Of a stretch of 64,000 nt of DNA, positions 56,571 to 64,000 are shown one piece after another; position 1 is the first letter of the stretch; every line of letters starts with the position of its first letter. This DNA is from Qipengyuania atrilutea (lineage in GTDB: Bacteria > Pseudomonadota > Alphaproteobacteria > Sphingomonadales > Sphingomonadaceae), in NCBI RefSeq assembly GCF_013370205.1, contig NZ_JABWGV010000005.1:1-64000 (forward strand), written 5' to 3'. A program made the translations under genes and the position numbers. The notes under the pieces were generated by a model. The model was given only the letters and a program-made list of their open reading frames with translations, was not told the DNA's origin and ran no database searches.

Positions 56571-56932
56571 GCGATTTCCCGATAGGTTCCAACTGGTTGT
56601 TTCATAGCGGTTCAACTCCGACGCGCAACGCAATTGGACTCTGCAAATGCAACGGTCAGGGTGCGGATTGGCGAGGAGTTGCTGTCGTGTCATCGCCTGA
56701 GTGTTGCTGTGCTTCGACCGATCGAAACAGTGGGTTGACCACTTGATTAATCGACCGAACGTAAAGGCACGAAATTGACGGACGGAGATCAGCGAAATAG
56801 TCACGCAGTAGACGTTTTCTGACCCACCGGCGTAATTCGACTGAATAGTTCAAACCGTAATCGTCACTGCAATACTTGCAGGCGATAAGTAATCTACCTT
56901 GATTGCGTTAGCTGCTACTTTGGAAAGACCGG
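56571..56932. other. Intergenic region left of the integrated segment
   Basis: About 360 bp between the amidohydrolase start and the left direct repeat. It must contain the amidohydrolase promoter on the minus strand. I see no gene or terminator in it. Confidence 0.6.
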
Positions 56933-56947
56933 TGGCGGAGCGGGTGG
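56933..56947. repeat. Distal attachment-site copy of the tRNA-Ser 3' end
   Basis: TGGCGGAGCGGGTGG is identical and in the same orientation to 59608-59622. It corresponds to CCA, discriminator, seven acceptor bases and four T-stem bases on the minus strand. Sequence on both sides differs from the tRNA copy, so the match stops exactly at 15 bp. Confidence 0.8.
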
Positions 56948-57640
56948 TCAGCTGCGAACTGCTCTCCACATCAAATCCCTGATCTACGGCAATTTACAGG
57001 GAAATCGAGTCATTTTTGGAGGGTAGGGGCATTGTCGCGCACCTCCAATCCGTAGAAATCCGCCGCTGAGCCGAGCGAATTCCCTGGAGTCACGAACAGG
57101 GAAGTTTCAGCGCCGAACAGGGAGCATGATTTCTTGATCAGCGATCCCAGCCTGTAGATCAGCGAACGCTATTCGAGCAGTGATGCCCGCAGCATGGAGA
57201 ACATGCGAACCGGCAAGCTGGCGGACCTCAACATAATGCTCCCGGACCGTCTGATTAGACGATCAGCAACGCGACCTTCCATACCGTCGCAGCTTGCCGC
57301 TTGATCAGACTGAGACCCATTCCTCTCACATCCCCCACCGCCGAAAAGGCCACCGTTTTGGTCAAGACCCAAACCGGATTGACAAAAAAAGTCGCCCTAT
57401 ATCATTGTTAATGCACGATTTTCATGAAGTTTCTTGTTTCGGAAGCCTTCAAACCAGTGTATACGGTCTCCGTCTAACTGACGCAGAAAGCCATCCGCGC
57501 CCTCCGGGCCACAGGCGCAGCAAACGGTAGACAACAGTCCAAACTGCCACGCGAGCGCGGGGCCGGGTGACGGTTGTCCGGAAGTGTCCGTCTGCAATCT
57601 GCACCCGTGTTCCTTTGCTCTCTTTTGAAGGAACAGAGAA
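56948..57640. other. Non-coding stretch of the element with repeated CAGGGA motifs
   Basis: No supportable gene in about 690 bp. ACAGGGAA or ACAGGGAG occurs at 56996, 57096 and 57117, and the complement TCCCTG occurs at 56977 and 57081. Similar CAGGGA-rich decayed stretches are, from memory, common beside mobile genes in alphaproteobacteria. The last 30 bp carry the methyltransferase ribosome site (AAGGAACAGAGAA). Confidence 0.5.
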
Positions 57641-59365
57641 ATGCAGACTTCGACCCATCTGCCCAATGAACTTGCTGCCCTTGAGCAGCGCCTCGGACCG
57701 ATTGAGTACCGCGAACCAAACAGCCTGAAGCTCTACGCCGGTAATCCGCGCAAGCATCCCGAAAAGCAGATCGTCAAGCTGATGGCGTCGATCAGCCATT
57801 TCGGCTTTGCGCTGCCGCTGCTGGTCGATGAGGACGAGGTGATCATCGCCGGGGAGGCACGGGCCGAGGCAGCCAAGCGCCTCGGACTTGCCGAAGTGCC
57901 GGTTATCGTCGCATCGCACTGGAGCAAGGCGCAGGTTCGTGCCTACCGGCTCGCCGACAACAAGCTCGGCGACCTCTCGCACTTTGACCTCGACGAGCTT
58001 GCGATCGAACTCGCGGCTATCATCGAGATGGATGAGACGCCGATCGAGATCCTCGGCTGGGAGACTGCCGAGCTCGACGTGATCTTCGAGGACGCCGGTC
58101 AGCAGCAAGGGGCAAATGATCCTGCCGACGAGGTGCTGAGCGTACCAGTGAGCCCAGCTGCCCGCTCGGGAGACTTGTGGCTGCTCGGCGCACATCGGTT
58201 GCTATGCGGCTCAAGTCTCGAGGCGGAGAACTGGGCCCGGCTCCTCGACGGCCAGACACCGGCGATGGCGTTCAGCGACGCGCCGTTCAACGTTCCGGTG
58301 ACCGGGCACGTTTGCGGGTTAGGGAAAACCAAGCACGCCGAGTTCGCCATGGCTTCGGGCGAGATGAGCAAGGCGCAATTCACCGGCTTTCTTACCGATG
58401 CCATTGGCCAGATGGCAGCACCGCTGAAGGATGGCGGTGTCCTGACGTTGGCGATGGACTGGCGACACTCATCGGAAATACTCGCTGCCATCGAGGCTAA
58501 CAGCCTTACGCTCCTCAACATGTGCGTTTGGAACAAGGCCTCTGGCGGGATGGGCTCGCTCTACCGCTCCAAGCACGAGCTGTTCTGGATCGCTCGGAAG
58601 GGCAAGACCGGCCACACCAACAACGTGGAGCTGGGGAAGCATGGCCGCTACCGGACCAACGTGTGGGACTATGCCGGCGTCAACAGCTTCGGCAAGACCC
58701 GCCTGCAGGATCTGGCTGATCACCCCACCGTCAAACCGCTCGCGCTGGTCGCCGATGCCATCCGCGACGTAACCCATCCCGGCGAGATTGTCATCGATGG
58801 GTTCTTGGGATCCGGCACCACCCTGCTTGCGGCCGAGCGCACAAGGCGGCGCGGCTGCGGGATCGAGATCGAGCCCGGCTACATCGACGTAGCGATCCGC
58901 CGCTGGGAGAAGATGACGGGGTGCGAGGCCGTTCTCGCGAGTGAAAACCTGACATTTGCGGAAGTTGCGAAGCGGCGGAACTGCGATTCGCAGCCGGCCG
59001 GGGAACACGCCGCAGCCGGCGCGGACATGCCTAACCGCAGCGGACGCGCGCTGCGGCTCTTCCATGCAGATGGCAAGCCCGCGGTACTAGCCACCGCCGA
59101 TCCCGGCCTGGTCCAGCTCTTGGTCCGCGCGCGCGAATGGTGGGCTCGCCTTTCCATTGGGAAGACCGACATTGCCACCATCGCCCGTGAGGAGAAGATC
59201 AACGACTCGTGGATATCGCGGGTGGTGCGCCTAAACTTCCTCGCCCCGGCCATCGTCGATGCCATCCTTTCTGGATCGCAGCCGGTCACGGTCACGGCAG
59301 CGACCTTGCGCGCCGCCGATCTCCCGACAGGATGGGATGAGCAGCTCGCCTACTTCAACATGTAG
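57641..59365 (+). CDS. ParB-like / DNA methyltransferase / recombinase-tail fusion protein
   Basis: A 574-residue three-part protein. Residues 20-120 are a ParB/Srx-like domain (LKLYAGNPRKHPEKQIVKL, VIIAGEARAEAAKRLG, YRLADNKLGDLS). Residues 175-430 are a beta-class N6-adenine/N4-cytosine methyltransferase, with motif IV at 213-216 and the SAM motif DGFLGSGTT at 386-394. Motif IV reads DAPF where DPPY is expected, so activity is uncertain. Residues 465-574 form an added tail (ALRLFHADGKPAV, LVQLLVRAREWWARL, IATIAREEKINDSWISRVV, FLAPAIVDAILSGSQP) that resembles the C-terminal helix-turn-helix tail of alphaproteobacterial serine recombinases. The frame is continuous and the ribosome site is strong. 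Confidence 0.85.
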   Translation: MQTSTHLPNELAALEQRLGPIEYREPNSLKLYAGNPRKHPEKQIVKLMASISHFGFALPLLVDEDEVIIAGEARAEAAKRLGLAEVPVIVASHWSKAQVRAYRLADNKLGDLSHFDLDELAIELAAIIEMDETPIEILGWETAELDVIFEDAGQQQGANDPADEVLSVPVSPAARSGDLWLLGAHRLLCGSSLEAENWARLLDGQTPAMAFSDAPFNVPVTGHVCGLGKTKHAEFAMASGEMSKAQFTGFLTDAIGQMAAPLKDGGVLTLAMDWRHSSEILAAIEANSLTLLNMCVWNKASGGMGSLYRSKHELFWIARKGKTGHTNNVELGKHGRYRTNVWDYAGVNSFGKTRLQDLADHPTVKPLALVADAIRDVTHPGEIVIDGFLGSGTTLLAAERTRRRGCGIEIEPGYIDVAIRRWEKMTGCEAVLASENLTFAEVAKRRNCDSQPAGEHAAAGADMPNRSGRALRLFHADGKPAVLATADPGLVQLLVRAREWWARLSIGKTDIATIAREEKINDSWISRVVRLNFLAPAIVDAILSGSQPVTVTAATLRAADLPTGWDEQLAYFNM

Positions 59366-59607
59366 CGCGATAGCACCAACTCCAAAACCGCGGCGCTTCG
59401 GCGCCGCTCTTCGTTCGTTCGCACTTTGCCGAGCGAGTTGCTTACCGCATTCCGGTCTGGCCGAATGGCCTGCAGAGAAAGGCGGGCAAATTGGCCCTGT
59501 CTGGGCTTAACAACGTCTCTCAGCAGACCGGATCGGGCGCACGAATGGCGCCGATCACCGCGGTTTCTAACGGCTCGAAAAACGTTTAATATCAGGCACT
59601 TGAATGA

Positions 59608-59622
59608 TGGCGGAGCGGGTGG
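59608..59622. repeat. Proximal attachment-site copy within tRNA-Ser
   Basis: Same 15-bp sequence as 56933-56947. This copy forms the functional 3' end of the tRNA gene, so the insertion left the tRNA intact. Confidence 0.8.
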
Positions 59623-59698
59623 GATTCGAACCCACGATACGGGGTTACCGTATACACACTTTCCAGGCGTGCGCCTTCGACCACTCGGCCACCGCTCC
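59608..59698 (-). tRNA. tRNA-Ser (anticodon GGA)
   Basis: A complete 91-nt class-II tRNA on the minus strand. The acceptor GGAGCGG pairs with CCGCTCC. The anticodon loop CTGGAAA carries GGA, which reads UCC/UCU. The long variable arm (TATACGGTAACCCCGTAT) is typical of tRNA-Ser, and GTTCGAATC is the T-loop. The CCA is encoded. Its 3' end is the insertion point of the neighbouring element. Confidence 0.96.
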
Positions 59699-59936
59699 GC
59701 ATACCCGTGTAGGCAGGCGCCGCACCTAGCCAGAAGCGCGGTTGATGGCAAGCGCGCAGTCCGCCCGATCCGCGGGAACCGCATCGAAGCAGCAGCGTAT
59801 TTCGAATGAGCCCCTAGTCGCGGCGCTTCGCGGATAAGCATTCCCTTGCGAGCGCCCCTCGAAACCCCCTTTTCGTCCTCCAAAACGCGCGGAAAGGGGC
59901 TTTTGGTTTGTAACCGCAGGTGGCAAGCTGCCTTCC

Positions 59937-60887
59937 ATGACCAAGCACATCTTCCTGGCCGCTGTCGCCAGTCTCGCCGCGCCGCTCTTTGCTCAGGATG
60001 CGCCCGACGGTTCGCCTTCCCCGAACGAGATTGTGGAGCAGGCTGACGCGGAAGAATGGGTGCAGATCGCGCCTGAAGACCTGCTGGTTATGACGCTCGC
60101 ACCCGATGCCGAAGGAAATGTACGCGAGGTGGTGATTCAACTGATGCCTGCACCGTTCTCAAAGGGCTGGGTCGATAACATCCGACTGCTAACGCGAAGC
60201 GGCTGGTACGACGACATCAGCGTCAACCGGGTGCAGGATAATTACGTCGTCCAATGGGGCGATTCCAATTACGACAATCCGGAAGCGGAGGGGGAAGCGA
60301 AGCCGCTGCCCGATGGGCTGAAGGTGATGGAGGAACGCGGATACTCCACGAACGACTTAGGCTCTGCGCTGGCAATGAATGACTTCGCCGTGACGCCAGA
60401 CCCATATGCCGAACTTTCTTTCTTCAATCAGGGATGGCCGGTTGCCGCGGAAGCTGAAAGAACCTGGCCCGTCCACTGCTACGGCATGGTCGGGGTTGGG
60501 CGTGGCTATTCGCCGGACACGGGCAGCGGCGCCGAGCTTTACACCGTTATCGGCCACGCCCCGCGCCATCTCGATCGTAATATCGCGCTCGTGGGCCGTG
60601 TCATCGAAGGGATCGAGCACCTCTCCGGCTTGCCGCGCGGGAAGGGCGCGCTCGGCTTTTACGAGGATCCGGCAAAGCGCACGCCGATCCTCACCGTTCG
60701 CGTGGCAAGCGACCTGCCTGAAGCTCAGCAGCCTTTGTTCGAATATCTTGCTACGGAAGGCGAGACTTTCGCGCGCTATGCCGAAGCGCGAGCCAATCGC
60801 CGCGACCCGTTCTTCATCGTTCCCGCGGGCGGGGCGGACATTTGCAACATCCCGGTTCCGATCCGGCGAACGGCTTTGTCTGAATGA
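59937..60887 (+). CDS. Periplasmic cyclophilin-type peptidyl-prolyl isomerase
   Basis: A 316-residue exported protein with a short signal peptide (cleavage after APLFA near residue 19). Cyclophilin-like segments are VREVVIQLMPAPFSKGWVDNIRLL, WYDDISVNRVQDNYVVQWGD, CYGMVGVGRGYSPDTGSGAELYTVIGHAPRHLD and ALVGRVIEGIEHL. It is a diverged, longer form of the family with insertions, and the usual FHRV..F..QGGD is changed to VNRVQDNYVVQWGD, so isomerase activity is likely but not certain. The stop overlaps the GNAT start by four bases. Confidence 0.85.
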   Translation: MTKHIFLAAVASLAAPLFAQDAPDGSPSPNEIVEQADAEEWVQIAPEDLLVMTLAPDAEGNVREVVIQLMPAPFSKGWVDNIRLLTRSGWYDDISVNRVQDNYVVQWGDSNYDNPEAEGEAKPLPDGLKVMEERGYSTNDLGSALAMNDFAVTPDPYAELSFFNQGWPVAAEAERTWPVHCYGMVGVGRGYSPDTGSGAELYTVIGHAPRHLDRNIALVGRVIEGIEHLSGLPRGKGALGFYEDPAKRTPILTVRVASDLPEAQQPLFEYLATEGETFARYAEARANRRDPFFIVPAGGADICNIPVPIRRTALSE

Positions 60888-61417
60888 TCCTGCGCGAAGC
60901 GTCGCTCGCCGATGCGCCTGCCATCGCCGCCTTGCATACTGCCAACTGGCGCCAGAGTTATGCAGGCATTCTGCCGGACGACTACCTTGCCAGCGAAATT
61001 GAAGCCGACCGTAAAGCGGTCTGGCAAGAGCGGCTTTCAAAAACCGAAGCCGGGCGCCGAACGACCGTTGCCGAAGACGAGGGCGGCAAACTGGCGGGCT
61101 TCTCCTGCGTTTATTTCGATCACGATCCGCAGTGGGGTGCGTTTCTCGACAACCTGCACACCTCTGCTAGCGCACGCGGTAAAGGCTACGGTCTCGCACT
61201 GCTTAAAGATATCGCAAGTCGCACCGTCTCTCACGGAGCAACCGCTGGTCTATACCTATGGGTGTTCGAGAAAAACCAGACAGCGCGCGCTTTTTACGCA
61301 AGGGCGGGGGCGCAAGAAGTCGAACGCACAGACACGCAGTGGGCGCTGGCAATGGGCGAATGGCGGCTGCGTTGCCACTGGTCGGCGGACGATTTATGTG
61401 CGCTCGCGGCTGACTAG
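60884..61417 (+). CDS. GNAT-family N-acetyltransferase
   Basis: A 177-residue GNAT acetyltransferase. The fold starts ILREASLADAPAIAALHTANWRQSYAGILP, the acetyl-CoA motif A is NLHTSASARGKGYGLALLKDIA, and motif B is LYLWVFEKNQTARAFYARAGAQEV. The substrate is unknown; RimI-like protein or small-molecule acetylation is possible. It is coupled to the cyclophilin gene by an ATGA overlap and its end overlaps the convergent VOC gene by four bases. Confidence 0.9.
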   Translation: MILREASLADAPAIAALHTANWRQSYAGILPDDYLASEIEADRKAVWQERLSKTEAGRRTTVAEDEGGKLAGFSCVYFDHDPQWGAFLDNLHTSASARGKGYGLALLKDIASRTVSHGATAGLYLWVFEKNQTARAFYARAGAQEVERTDTQWALAMGEWRLRCHWSADDLCALAAD

Positions 61418-61776
61418 AGACGCTGCATTAACTCGATACGATTGCCGAACGGATCGGTAATATCGCCGCGCGCATATCCCTCGAGCGGCTTGCCGGGTTT
61501 GAATGCAACGCCCTTTTCGCGGAGCTGAGCGGCCAAGGCAGCCAGATCTTCCACTAGAAGCGCCGGATGGGCTTTGCGGGCCGGGGCGAAGGCTTCGTCC
61601 ACACCCAGATGAATATGCGCGGTGCCGCTCTCGAACCAGCAGCCACCGTTTACCCGAAGATGCTCTGGTTTGTCGGCTTCGCGCAAGCCTATAATATCGC
61701 GGTAGAATGCGCGCGCCGTATCCTCACTGCCGGGCGGCATGGCGAGTTGAACGTGATCGATGCCGGTGATGGCCAT
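61414..61776 (-). CDS. VOC-superfamily (glyoxalase-like) protein
   Basis: A 120-residue single-domain protein of the vicinal oxygen chelate fold. It begins ITGIDHVQLAMPPGSEDTARAFYRDIIGL and ends TDPFGNRIELMQRL, with the metal ligand positions His, His (HIHLGV) and Glu visible. It could be a glyoxalase, dioxygenase-like or antibiotic-binding protein; the exact reaction is unknown. The ATG at 61776 lies four bases after the upstream rsh stop, so the two are co-transcribed. Confidence 0.87.
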   Translation of the reverse strand: MAITGIDHVQLAMPPGSEDTARAFYRDIIGLREADKPEHLRVNGGCWFESGTAHIHLGVDEAFAPARKAHPALLVEDLAALAAQLREKGVAFKPGKPLEGYARGDITDPFGNRIELMQRL

Positions 61777-61780
61777 TCGA

Positions 61781-63871
61781 TCAGACTCGCTCGGCCTGCG
61801 CGACGGCATCGCTGGCGCGCAAGGCGCTGAGAATGCGGGTCAAATGCGCGACGTCCTGCACTTCCAGATCGATGTCGTAAGTCGCAAAGGGCGGCTCGTA
61901 CTGTACCTGATCGAGCGTCTTCACATTCACATGATTGGTCGCAAAAATACCGGTCATGTCCGCCAACGCACCCATCTGGTCGTAGAGCACAACCCGTACA
62001 CGCCCGATCGCACCCGAGGAACGCTGGCCCCAGGATAGATCGAGCCAGTCGCTTTCGAGGCCATTGGCAAGGCTGAGGCAGTCGATCGCATGCACCTCCA
62101 CACCTTCGCCGGGTTTTCTCAGGCCGACGATCCGGTCGCCGGGTACGGGGTGGCAACATTCGGCGAGCTGGAAGCCGACCCCAGCGGTGAGGCCTCGAAT
62201 TGAAATGACGCGTTCCCGCTTCAACCAATCCTCTTCGACCGGCAGATCGGCAGTGTAACCCGGCACAAGAGCTTCCATCACCGCTCGGTCGTCCAGCTTC
62301 GCGGCACCGATCGCGTACATGAGTTCGTCCTCGCTCGAGAGGTCGAGTCGCTCGACCGCGGCCGTACGCGCTTTCTTCCCGATCTTTGCCGGCATGCGCG
62401 AGGCGATCTCGTCGAACAGCTTCCGGCCTAGCTCCGCGACTTCGGTGTGCTCTTTCTGGCGCACCGCTCGGCGGATAGCTGCGCGGGCCTTGCCGGTGAC
62501 GACGAAACCGAGCCAAGACAGCTGCGGCTCGCTATCCTTGCCCTTGACGATTTCAACGACATCGCCGTTCCCAAGCTGCGTGCGTAGCGGCATGTGCCGG
62601 CCGTTAATCTTCGCTCCGACTGTTTGCGCACCGAGATCGGTATGCACGGCGAATGCGAAATCGACCGGCGTGGCGCCTTTCGGCAACTGGAAGAGCGAGC
62701 CTTTCGGTGTGAATGCGAAGATGCGGTCCTGATAGATTGCCAGCCGCGTGTGTTCTAGCAACTCTTCGGGATCGTGGCTCGCATCGACGATCTCAATGAG
62801 GTCGCGCAGCCAGCCGACCTGTCCGTCGGGACGCTCGCCCTGCTTGTAGGCCCAGTGAGCAGCCAGTCCGAACTCATTGCGCCGGTGCATTTCACGCGTG
62901 CGCAGTTGCACTTCCACCCGCATCGAGTTTTCGTAGATCAGCGCAGTGTGGAGACTGCGGTACCCGTTGTTCTTGGGGGTCGAGATGTAGTCCTTGAACC
63001 GCCCGGGAAGGAACTGCCACGTCGTGTGGAGAATGCCCAGTGCACGGTAGCAATCGGCTTCGCTTTCGCAGATCACACGGAACGCCATGATATCGGTAAT
63101 CTGTTCGAAGGTGACGTGCCGTTCCGCCATCTTGTGCCAGATAGAATAGGGATGCTTTTCGCGGCCGATGACTTCGACCGACAGGCCGGCTTCGGACAAG
63201 GCCTGCTTAATCGCCAGCGCGATGGCATCGACCTGGCCCCCGTCCTGCTCGCGGATGTGGGTAAGCCGGTCGGTGATGGTCTTGTAAGCGGCCGGCTCGA
63301 GCTGTTCGAAGGCGAGCAGCTGCATCTCACGCATGTACTCGTACATCCCGACGCGTTCTGCCAGCGGCGCGTAGATGTCGATCGTCTCGCGCGCGATGCG
63401 CCGGCGCTTCTCCTCGCTCTTGATAAAGTGAAGCGTGCGCATGTTGTGCAACCGGTCCGCAAGCTTCACGAGAAGAACCCGGATATCCTCGCTCATTGCG
63501 AGCAAGAACTTGCGAAGGTTTTCTGCGGCCCGCTCGTCTTCGGGCATTGCCTCGATCTTCGAGAGCTTGGTCACCCCATCGACGAGCCGCGCGACCTCGC
63601 TGCCGAAATTGGCGCGTACGTCGTCGATGGTTGCGAGCGTATCCTCGACCGTGTCGTGGAGCAGGGCGGTGATGATCGTTTCCTGATCGAGCTTCAGGTC
63701 GGTCATCAGCCCGGCTACTTCGACCGGATGGCTGAAGTAGGGATCGCCGCTCGCCCGCTTCTGGCTGCCGTGCTTCTGGACGGTGTAGACATACGCGCGG
63801 TTGAGCATTGCCTCGTCGGCATCGGGCTCGTACTCGAGCACCCGCTCCACCAGTTCATATTGTCGCAGCAT
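61781..63871 (-). CDS. rsh: Bifunctional (p)ppGpp synthetase/hydrolase (Rel/SpoT)
   Basis: A 696-residue RSH protein controlling the stringent response. Domains in order are the HD hydrolase (ITALLHDTVEDT near residue 55), the synthetase (VIGREKHPYSIWHKM, YISTPKNNGYRSLHT), the TGS domain (FAFTPKGSLFQLPKGATPVDFAF), a helical region and the C-terminal ACT (VRVVLYDQMGALADMTGIFATNHVNV). The HD residues are present, so both activities are expected, as in most alphaproteobacteria with one RSH. ATG 63871 is chosen because it aligns with family N-termini (LRQYELVERV); an in-frame upstream ATG at 63925 has less typical sequence. About 130 bp beyond it show no gene. Confidence 0.95.
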   Translation of the reverse strand: MLRQYELVERVLEYEPDADEAMLNRAYVYTVQKHGSQKRASGDPYFSHPVEVAGLMTDLKLDQETIITALLHDTVEDTLATIDDVRANFGSEVARLVDGVTKLSKIEAMPEDERAAENLRKFLLAMSEDIRVLLVKLADRLHNMRTLHFIKSEEKRRRIARETIDIYAPLAERVGMYEYMREMQLLAFEQLEPAAYKTITDRLTHIREQDGGQVDAIALAIKQALSEAGLSVEVIGREKHPYSIWHKMAERHVTFEQITDIMAFRVICESEADCYRALGILHTTWQFLPGRFKDYISTPKNNGYRSLHTALIYENSMRVEVQLRTREMHRRNEFGLAAHWAYKQGERPDGQVGWLRDLIEIVDASHDPEELLEHTRLAIYQDRIFAFTPKGSLFQLPKGATPVDFAFAVHTDLGAQTVGAKINGRHMPLRTQLGNGDVVEIVKGKDSEPQLSWLGFVVTGKARAAIRRAVRQKEHTEVAELGRKLFDEIASRMPAKIGKKARTAAVERLDLSSEDELMYAIGAAKLDDRAVMEALVPGYTADLPVEEDWLKRERVISIRGLTAGVGFQLAECCHPVPGDRIVGLRKPGEGVEVHAIDCLSLANGLESDWLDLSWGQRSSGAIGRVRVVLYDQMGALADMTGIFATNHVNVKTLDQVQYEPPFATYDIDLEVQDVAHLTRILSALRASDAVAQAERV

Positions 63872-64000
63872 GATCAGACTTGGATGTGCTGACGCGCAAA
63901 CCCTTTTGCAATAGACAATCAGCAAGCTGCTCTTCGAACGAGGGGCGCTTTTGATAGTCTTTGCGAGCGGAAGTTTGGTACAATTCCGGTCATAGCGAAC

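Larger units (their letters stand above)
56933..59622. mobile_element. Small integrated element or remnant at the 3' end of tRNA-Ser
   Basis: A 2.7-kb segment bounded by an exact 15-bp direct repeat, TGGCGGAGCGGGTGG. The right copy is the 3' end of tRNA-Ser(GGA), including the CCA; the left copy stands alone. This is the standard footprint of integration into a tRNA gene. Inside are a 690-bp decayed non-coding stretch and one methyltransferase fusion gene. No complete integrase is present, so it is either a deletion remnant or a non-autonomous element. Confidence 0.75.

Noticed and set aside
57457-57467. 11-bp GTGTATACGGT shared with the variable arm of tRNA-Ser as a second att candidate
   Set aside because: The copy is inverted relative to the tRNA gene, shorter than the 15-bp repeat and inside the arm, not at the 3' end.

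Overview
The window reads as a GC-rich alphaproteobacterial chromosome, most likely order Sphingomonadales (Erythrobacter/Altererythrobacter-like). The clues are a crtY-crtI-crtB carotenoid operon of the yellow/orange sphingomonad type, an exosortase locus whose one visible substrate ends in the PEPxxWA-CTERM signal characteristic of this order, an imuA-imuB-dnaE2 mutagenesis cassette with a GTTC-N7-GTTC LexA box, and several periplasmic peptidase/amidohydrolase genes. All calls come from reading the sequence; no database search was run.

Layout. 1-2.15 kb: the N-terminal 716 codons of a trimeric autotransporter adhesin (minus strand, running off the left edge). 2.4-8.7 kb: tRNA-Gly(CCC), a Tat-exported PhoX-like protein, a small membrane protein, Dps, 6-phosphogluconolactonase, a Nudix hydrolase, DNA polymerase IV and a Bcr/CflA-type drug exporter. 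8.7-15.1 kb: minus-strand run crtY-crtI-LOG-crtB followed by the biotin-carrying subunit of an acyl-CoA carboxylase. 15.2-20.3 kb: MipA/OmpV-like outer-membrane protein, S9 peptidase, exported amidohydrolase, EF-hand protein.

20.5-37.6 kb: an exopolysaccharide/exosortase region. It encodes the initiating sugar-phosphate transferase, four further glycosyltransferases, a Wzz-like co-polymerase, a separate tyrosine kinase, a short non-lipidated OPX export protein paired with an outer-membrane beta-barrel, a TPR lipoprotein, an EpsD-like isomerase, an EpsI-like protein, the exosortase and one PEPxxWA-CTERM protein. A DUF1996 lipoprotein lies beyond it. No flippase or polymerase is visible, so the polymer pathway must be completed elsewhere.

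37.6-53.1 kb: a GH3 glycosidase lipoprotein with a PA14 insert, the SOS-controlled imuA-imuB-dnaE2 cassette, an M16 metallopeptidase, and bioF-bioD-bioA-pncC with stop/start overlaps. 53.2-56.6 kb: a TolB-propeller/amidohydrolase fusion protein.

56.93-59.62 kb: a 2.7 kb segment bounded by a 15-bp direct repeat that equals the 3' end of tRNA-Ser(GGA), so it looks like a small integrated element or the remnant of one. Its single gene fuses a ParB-like domain, a beta-class DNA methyltransferase with an altered motif IV (DAPF for DPPY), and a C-terminal helix-turn-helix tail resembling the tails of alphaproteobacterial serine recombinases. 59.6-64 kb: tRNA-Ser, a periplasmic cyclophilin, a GNAT acetyltransferase, a VOC protein and the bifunctional Rel/SpoT enzyme.
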